In this document: piece by piece, positions 5,043 to 7,927 of the stretch
Position numbering within the stretch: position 1 is the first letter of the stretch
How the letters are laid out: the number at the start of each line of letters is the position of its first letter
Made by a program: the position numbers and the translations under genes
Assembly (NCBI GenBank): GCA_947057505.1
Contig: CAMSEM010000057.1
Span: 1 to 7,927, forward strand
Origin: an uncultured Clostridium sp.
GTDB lineage: Bacteria; Bacillota; Clostridia; TANB77; CAG-508
Length of the DNA stretch: 7,927 bases
Reading direction: 5' to 3'
Notes under the pieces: model-generated
What the model saw: only the letters and a program-made list of their open reading frames with translations
Told to the model about the DNA's origin: nothing
The model's database searches: none

Positions 5043-5477
5043 ATGATTTGGATTTTTATTATTTTGATTGTAGCACTTTCTTATCTAACGGTCATCTTTT
5101 GCATGATGAGGGACAATAAAAATGCTTTGATAAATCTTGCTTTAATAGCAGTTTTAGTATTCGTTGTTTTTTTATTAGAACCAAAAATTCAAGAAGAAAA
5201 AACATTCATAGATAGTTATCAACTTGAAAGTATTGAAAAAATAGAAAATGATTACTATTTAGTAGAATACAAAAACGGGAAGAAAGAATATATTGAGGCA
5301 GAAAATGTAGAAGTAATAGAAGATTCCACATGCACACAGCCATACATTCAAGTATATGAAATTACGAAAAGAAGCAGTGAGCCTCCTATATTTCTAATGG
5401 TTATGTACTTTAACTCAGAATATGGCTCTTCTACAACAATGAAATATGAAATTACAGTTCCAATTGGATTTGTATAA
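5043..5477 (+). CDS. Small membrane protein of unknown function (144 aa)
   Basis: The family is not recognised. Two hydrophobic helices fill the N-terminus: residues 2-20 (IWIFIILIVALSYLTVIFC) and about 28-46 (ALINLALIAVLVFVVFLLE). The short loop between them carries Arg and Lys (MMRDNKN), so by the positive-inside rule both ends should face outward. The remaining 100 residues are soluble, acidic and beta-like (YYLVEYKNGKKEYIEAENVEVIED at 73-96), probably a small extracytoplasmic domain. GGAGGAG (5031-5037) precedes the ATG by five bases and fixes the start. It is a single-gene unit with its own promoter, long leader and strong terminator. It may be a sensor or an accessory envelope protein, but nothing in the sequence proves this. 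Confidence 0.75.
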   Translation: MIWIFIILIVALSYLTVIFCMMRDNKNALINLALIAVLVFVVFLLEPKIQEEKTFIDSYQLESIEKIENDYYLVEYKNGKKEYIEAENVEVIEDSTCTQPYIQVYEITKRSSEPPIFLMVMYFNSEYGSSTTMKYEITVPIGFV

Positions 5478-5485
5478 AATATTTC

Positions 5486-5533
5486 AAAAGCAAAATACAA
5501 TCTATTAACTAGTAGATTGTGTTTTGCTTTTTT
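5486..5533 (+). terminator. Strong terminator after the 5043 gene
   Basis: A 19-pair stem (5486-5504 with 5513-5531, one U-G pair), loop TTAACTAG, ending in six T (5528-5533). It isolates the membrane protein gene from ymdB. Confidence 0.9.
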
Positions 5534-5612
5534 AGCGAATATAGGAGCTTAGAAAATGTTAGTTTTGTTTTTTGCTTAATTCATAAGTTACAGATTAAAA
5601 GCAATTTAATAA

Positions 5613-5641
5613 TTGACCAATGCCATATTTTATAGTATGAT
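5613..5641 (+). promoter_or_regulatory. Sigma-A promoter of ymdB
   Basis: TTGACC (5613-5618), 17-base spacer, TATGAT (5636-5641). The start is near 5648, giving a short leader of about 24 bases with a GAGAGGA ribosome binding site ahead of the ATG at 5672. Confidence 0.75.
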
Positions 5642-5671
5642 AAAGAAAAAATACGAAAGAGAGGACAAAAA

Positions 5672-6445
5672 ATGAAAATATTAACAGTAGGTGATATTGT
5701 AGGAGAAAATGGATTAGAAAAACTAAAACAAATATTACCAAAATTAAAAGAAGAAAAGCATATAGACTTTGTTACAGTAAATGCTGAAAATACAGCAGGC
5801 GGAATGGGGCTTACTTTTAAAGTATGGAATGAATTAACAAAACTACCAATAGATGTATATACAATGGGAAACCATACCTGGGGAAAAAAGGATATTTTTT
5901 CTTTTATAGACCATCCACAATTAATTAGACCAGCTAACTATTCCAAAGGGGTGGTAGGAAAAGGATATGGTATTTACAAATGCAAAGGAAAAAATATTGC
6001 TGTCATTAATTTAATAGGTAGAACAGACATGAATGTGCTATCAGAAAACCCCTTTACTGTTGTAGATGAAATTATACAAAACATCAAAGATAAAGCAGAT
6101 ATCATTATTGTAGATTTTCATGCAGAGGCCACTGCAGAAAAAATAGCAATGAAGTATTATTTAGATGGAAAAGTAACTATTTTAGTAGGAACACATACCC
6201 ATGTACAAACAGCAGATGAAGAAATAACTAGCAAAAAAATGGGATATATTACAGATATAGGAATGACAGGACCAAAGAATTCTGTTATAGGTATGGATAT
6301 AGAAGCTTCTATTAAAAGATTTGTAACATCACTTCCAGAAAGATACAAATTGGCAGAGGGAGAATGTACATTTTGTGCTTGTGTATTCACTGTAAATGAT
6401 GAGACAAGCGAGGTTGAACAAATAGAGAGAATTAGCTTATCATAA
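5672..6445 (+). CDS. ymdB: YmdB-family metallophosphodiesterase (257 aa)
   Basis: Calcineurin-like phosphoesterase of the YmdB family. In Bacillus subtilis, YmdB hydrolyses cyclic nucleotides in vitro and governs the choice between motility and biofilm states; a direct role here is inferred. All metal and catalytic positions are in place: D8 (TVGDIVGENG), E39 and N40 (NAENTAGG), N67-H68 (MGNHTWGKKDI), H150 (VDFHAEAT), H175 and H177 (GTHTHVQTADE), plus the family signature MTGPKNSVIGMD (198-209). Length matches the family (about 260). There is no signal peptide; it is cytoplasmic. It has its own promoter, and no terminator is visible in the 141 bases before spoVS, so part of the spoVS message may come from read-through. 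In many Firmicutes ymdB lies next to rny (RNase Y); rny is not in this window. Confidence 0.95.
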   Translation: MKILTVGDIVGENGLEKLKQILPKLKEEKHIDFVTVNAENTAGGMGLTFKVWNELTKLPIDVYTMGNHTWGKKDIFSFIDHPQLIRPANYSKGVVGKGYGIYKCKGKNIAVINLIGRTDMNVLSENPFTVVDEIIQNIKDKADIIIVDFHAEATAEKIAMKYYLDGKVTILVGTHTHVQTADEEITSKKMGYITDIGMTGPKNSVIGMDIEASIKRFVTSLPERYKLAEGECTFCACVFTVNDETSEVEQIERISLS

Positions 6446-6513
6446 ACGACAAAAACTGACAAAATATGTAAAAAATATGGCGATAAAAACTTCCACTTTT
6501 TTCCAAAAAATAC

Positions 6514-6542
6514 TAGACAAAATTTAAAAAATATAATATAAC
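6514..6542 (+). promoter_or_regulatory. Probable promoter of spoVS
   Basis: TAGACA (6514-6519), 17-base spacer, TATAAC (6537-6542). The predicted start near 6549 touches the palindrome TTCGCGAA (6551-6558). B. subtilis spoVS is known to use sigma-H, but I see no convincing sigma-H element here, so the sigma factor is uncertain. Confidence 0.5.
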
Positions 6543-6586
6543 TATAACTGTTCGCGAAACAAAAAATAAAATTATAGGAGGCAAAA

Positions 6587-6850
6587 ATGGAAGTTTTAAA
6601 AATCTCATCAAAATCAAATCCAAATTCAGTAGCAGGGGCAATAGCTGGTTTGGTAAAAGAATCAAGTAAAGCAGAAATGCAAGCAATTGGAGCAGGAGCA
6701 TTAAATCAAGCAGTAAAAGCTATTGCAATAGCAAGAGGTTTTGTAGCGCCAGCAGGAGTGGATTTAGTATGTATACCAGCATTTGCAGAAGTAGAGGTAG
6801 AAGGAGAAGATAGAACTGGTATTAAGCTAATTGTAGAAAGTAGAAAATAA
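6587..6850 (+). CDS. spoVS: Stage V sporulation protein S (87 aa)
   Basis: Small Alba-like protein required in Bacillus subtilis for stage V of sporulation (coat and heat-resistance steps), with effects on septation. The sequence is near-diagnostic: SNPNSVAGAIAGLV (10-23), AEMQAIGAGALNQAVKAIAI (29-48), ARGFVAPAGVDLVCIPAF (49-66), ending in IKLIVESRK. It has full family length (B. subtilis protein 86 residues). The fold suggests nucleic acid binding, but the biochemical role is not settled. AGGAGG (6576-6581) lies five bases before the ATG. Neighbouring ymdB upstream is a usual clostridial arrangement, in my recollection. Its presence argues that the organism is from an endospore-forming lineage, although spoVS homologues also occur in some non-spore-formers. 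Confidence 0.97.
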   Translation: MEVLKISSKSNPNSVAGAIAGLVKESSKAEMQAIGAGALNQAVKAIAIARGFVAPAGVDLVCIPAFAEVEVEGEDRTGIKLIVESRK

Positions 6851-6852
6851 TT

Positions 6853-6873
6853 TGATTTTTAAAAATCATTTTT
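6853..6873 (+). terminator. Weak AT-only terminator after spoVS
   Basis: TGATTTTTAAAAATCA (6853-6868) is a perfect palindrome followed by TTTTT. As an RNA hairpin its loop must open several pairs, so it is weak; the GC-tipped hairpin at 6882-6916 is the main stop. Confidence 0.35.
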
Positions 6874-6881
6874 ATATAGGG

Positions 6882-6916
6882 GGCACAAAAATAGTATTTC
6901 TATTTTTGTGCCTTTT
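6882..6916 (+). terminator. Main terminator after spoVS
   Basis: A perfect 13-pair stem, GGCACAAAAATAG (6882-6894) with CTATTTTTGTGCC (6900-6912), loop TATTT, then TTTT (6913-6916). Confidence 0.85.
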
Positions 6917-6953
6917 CGTATGAAAACAAATTTCAAAAAAATTGAATGAATAA

Positions 6954-6982
6954 TTGCAAAAAATGCCAAAATATTATATGAT
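6954..6982 (+). promoter_or_regulatory. Sigma-A promoter of the substrate-binding protein gene
   Basis: TTGCAA (6954-6959), 17-base spacer, TATGAT (6977-6982). The start is near 6989, only a few bases before the AGAGGAG ribosome binding site (6992-6998). Confidence 0.65.
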
Positions 6983-7004
6983 AACAAAGAAAGAGGAGAA
7001 AAAC

Positions 7005-7927
7005 ATGAAAATAAAAACATCTAGAATTATGATTATCATATTTATATTATGTATTATTGGTGGTGTAACTTATTTTATTTTGCAAAAGTCAAACCCAAAA
7101 GAAGAAGCAAAAAAAGAAGTAAACTATGAAACCGTTAATATTATTACTAATATGAAGCTTGCTATTTCAAATTTTGATTCTATCCATCCATATATCACCA
7201 AAAACCGTGAAGTAATTTATTTAGATAGTCTTATTTTTGAACCATTATTAACAATTACAGAAGATTATCATATAACTCCTTGCTTAGCAAAAGAATGGTC
7301 AAAAGTTGGAGAAAAGTCTTATATTATTAAACTAAAAGAAAATATGAAATGGTCAAATGGAGAAAGTTTAACGGCGCAAGATGTTAAATTCTCCATTGAA
7401 GAAATACAAAATGTAAAAGATTCTGTTTATTATGAAAATGTAAAAAATATTCAAAAGGTAGAAGTAATAGATACTACCACTATAAATATACAATTAAAAC
7501 AAGAAATTCCTTTTTTTGAGTATAACTTAATTTTTCCTATTATTTCTAAAAAAGAAAGCATAAAAAGTTCTACAACAATACCTCTAGGAACAGGACAATT
7601 CAAAATTTTAAGCATTCAAAAGGAAAAAATAGAATTAACTCAAAATGAGTATTGGAACCAAATAGAAGATAAAAGAGCTAATATAAAAACAATTACAGTT
7701 AATTTGTATGAAACAATGGGTGAAATATATAATGCATTCAAATTAGGGAATATAGATTTTATTCATACAACAAATCGTAATGTAGAAGAACATATTGGTA
7801 GTATGGGATATGGGAAAAAAATATATAGTGGTAGAGAATATGATTATTTATCATTTAACTGCAAAAATAGTATGATGCAATTTGAAGAAATTAGAAAAGC
7901 TATAGAATTAGCTTTAGACCAAGAGAA
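7005..7927 (+). CDS. Extracellular solute-binding protein, family 5 (peptide/nickel type), 3' end outside window
   Basis: The first 307 residues of an SBP family 5 (OppA/DppA-like) protein, which captures oligopeptides or similar solutes outside the membrane for an ABC importer. A basic start (MKIKTSR) leads into a hydrophobic helix at about 8-26, then a Lys/Glu-rich linker (29-38). Family landmarks follow: DSLIFEPLLTI (74-84), ITPCLAKEWSK (90-100), the hallmark MKWSNGESLTAQDVKFS (114-130), PLGTGQFKI (193-201) and a later EYW. Cys16 lies within the helix after Ile-Leu and does not make a lipobox, so the protein looks anchored by an uncleaved helix instead of lipid, unusual for Gram-positive SBPs. 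AGAGGAG six bases upstream fixes the start. The gene has its own promoter after the spoVS terminator; no permease or ATPase gene is in view. The substrate is unknown. Confidence 0.92.
   Translation, partial: MKIKTSRIMIIIFILCIIGGVTYFILQKSNPKEEAKKEVNYETVNIITNMKLAISNFDSIHPYITKNREVIYLDSLIFEPLLTITEDYHITPCLAKEWSKVGEKSYIIKLKENMKWSNGESLTAQDVKFSIEEIQNVKDSVYYENVKNIQKVEVIDTTTINIQLKQEIPFFEYNLIFPIISKKESIKSSTTIPLGTGQFKILSIQKEKIELTQNEYWNQIEDKRANIKTITVNLYETMGEIYNAFKLGNIDFIHTTNRNVEEHIGSMGYGKKIYSGREYDYLSFNCKNSMMQFEEIRKAIELALDQE

Noticed and set aside
6157..6462. 101-residue minus-strand ORF
   Set aside because: Antisense shadow of the ymdB gene, whose motifs are beyond doubt.
6446..6470. Possible Spo0A box (TTTTGTCG on the minus strand) before spoVS
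   Set aside because: Only the TGTCG core matches; the following AA of the usual TGTCGAA is absent, so I could not support it.
6513..6701. 62-residue minus-strand ORF
   Set aside because: Leu-rich shadow across the spoVS promoter and start.

Overview
The window is AT-rich DNA from a low-GC Firmicute, most likely a spore-forming clostridial lineage. Three things point that way: a spoVS gene next to a ymdB-type phosphodiesterase gene, strong AGGAGG-type ribosome binding sites throughout, and an RNase P RNA of the ancestral type A rather than the Bacillus type B. No rRNA, tRNA, CRISPR array, transposase or intact integrase was seen.

Left third (1-2750), all on the minus strand, looks accessory. 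It holds an exported protein of unknown function (40-720) with an attenuator-like 5' leader and possibly a translationally coupled partner cut by the left edge. It also holds a 354-residue Cys-rich protein (1091-2155) and a 103-residue protein (2340-2651), neither of which I recognise by function. The last two genes are unrelated in sequence, yet both are preceded by the same cassette: a sigma-A promoter with 17-nt spacing and extended -10, then a short leader. That leader can form mutually exclusive hairpins, the last of which would bury the Shine-Dalgarno. This duplicated leader is the most unusual thing in the window.

The middle (2786-4780) is core. rnpB (2820-3171, plus strand) shares its promoter region back to back with the 103-residue gene. 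An RluA-family pseudouridine synthase gene (3222-4104, minus) follows, complete except for a one-base frameshift near 3948. Upstream of it is a stand-alone HD-domain hydrolase gene (4208-4780, minus).

The right part (4891-7927), all on the plus strand, holds a small two-helix membrane protein (5043-5477), ymdB (5672-6445), spoVS (6587-6850) and the first 307 residues of an oligopeptide-type substrate-binding protein (7005 onward). Each has its own promoter. Hairpin terminators separate them, except that none is visible between ymdB and spoVS. YmdB and SpoVS are both tied to developmental switching (sporulation or biofilm) in Bacillus, so this end is probably a sporulation-linked core neighbourhood. 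All functional statements rest on motif recognition by eye; no database search was run.
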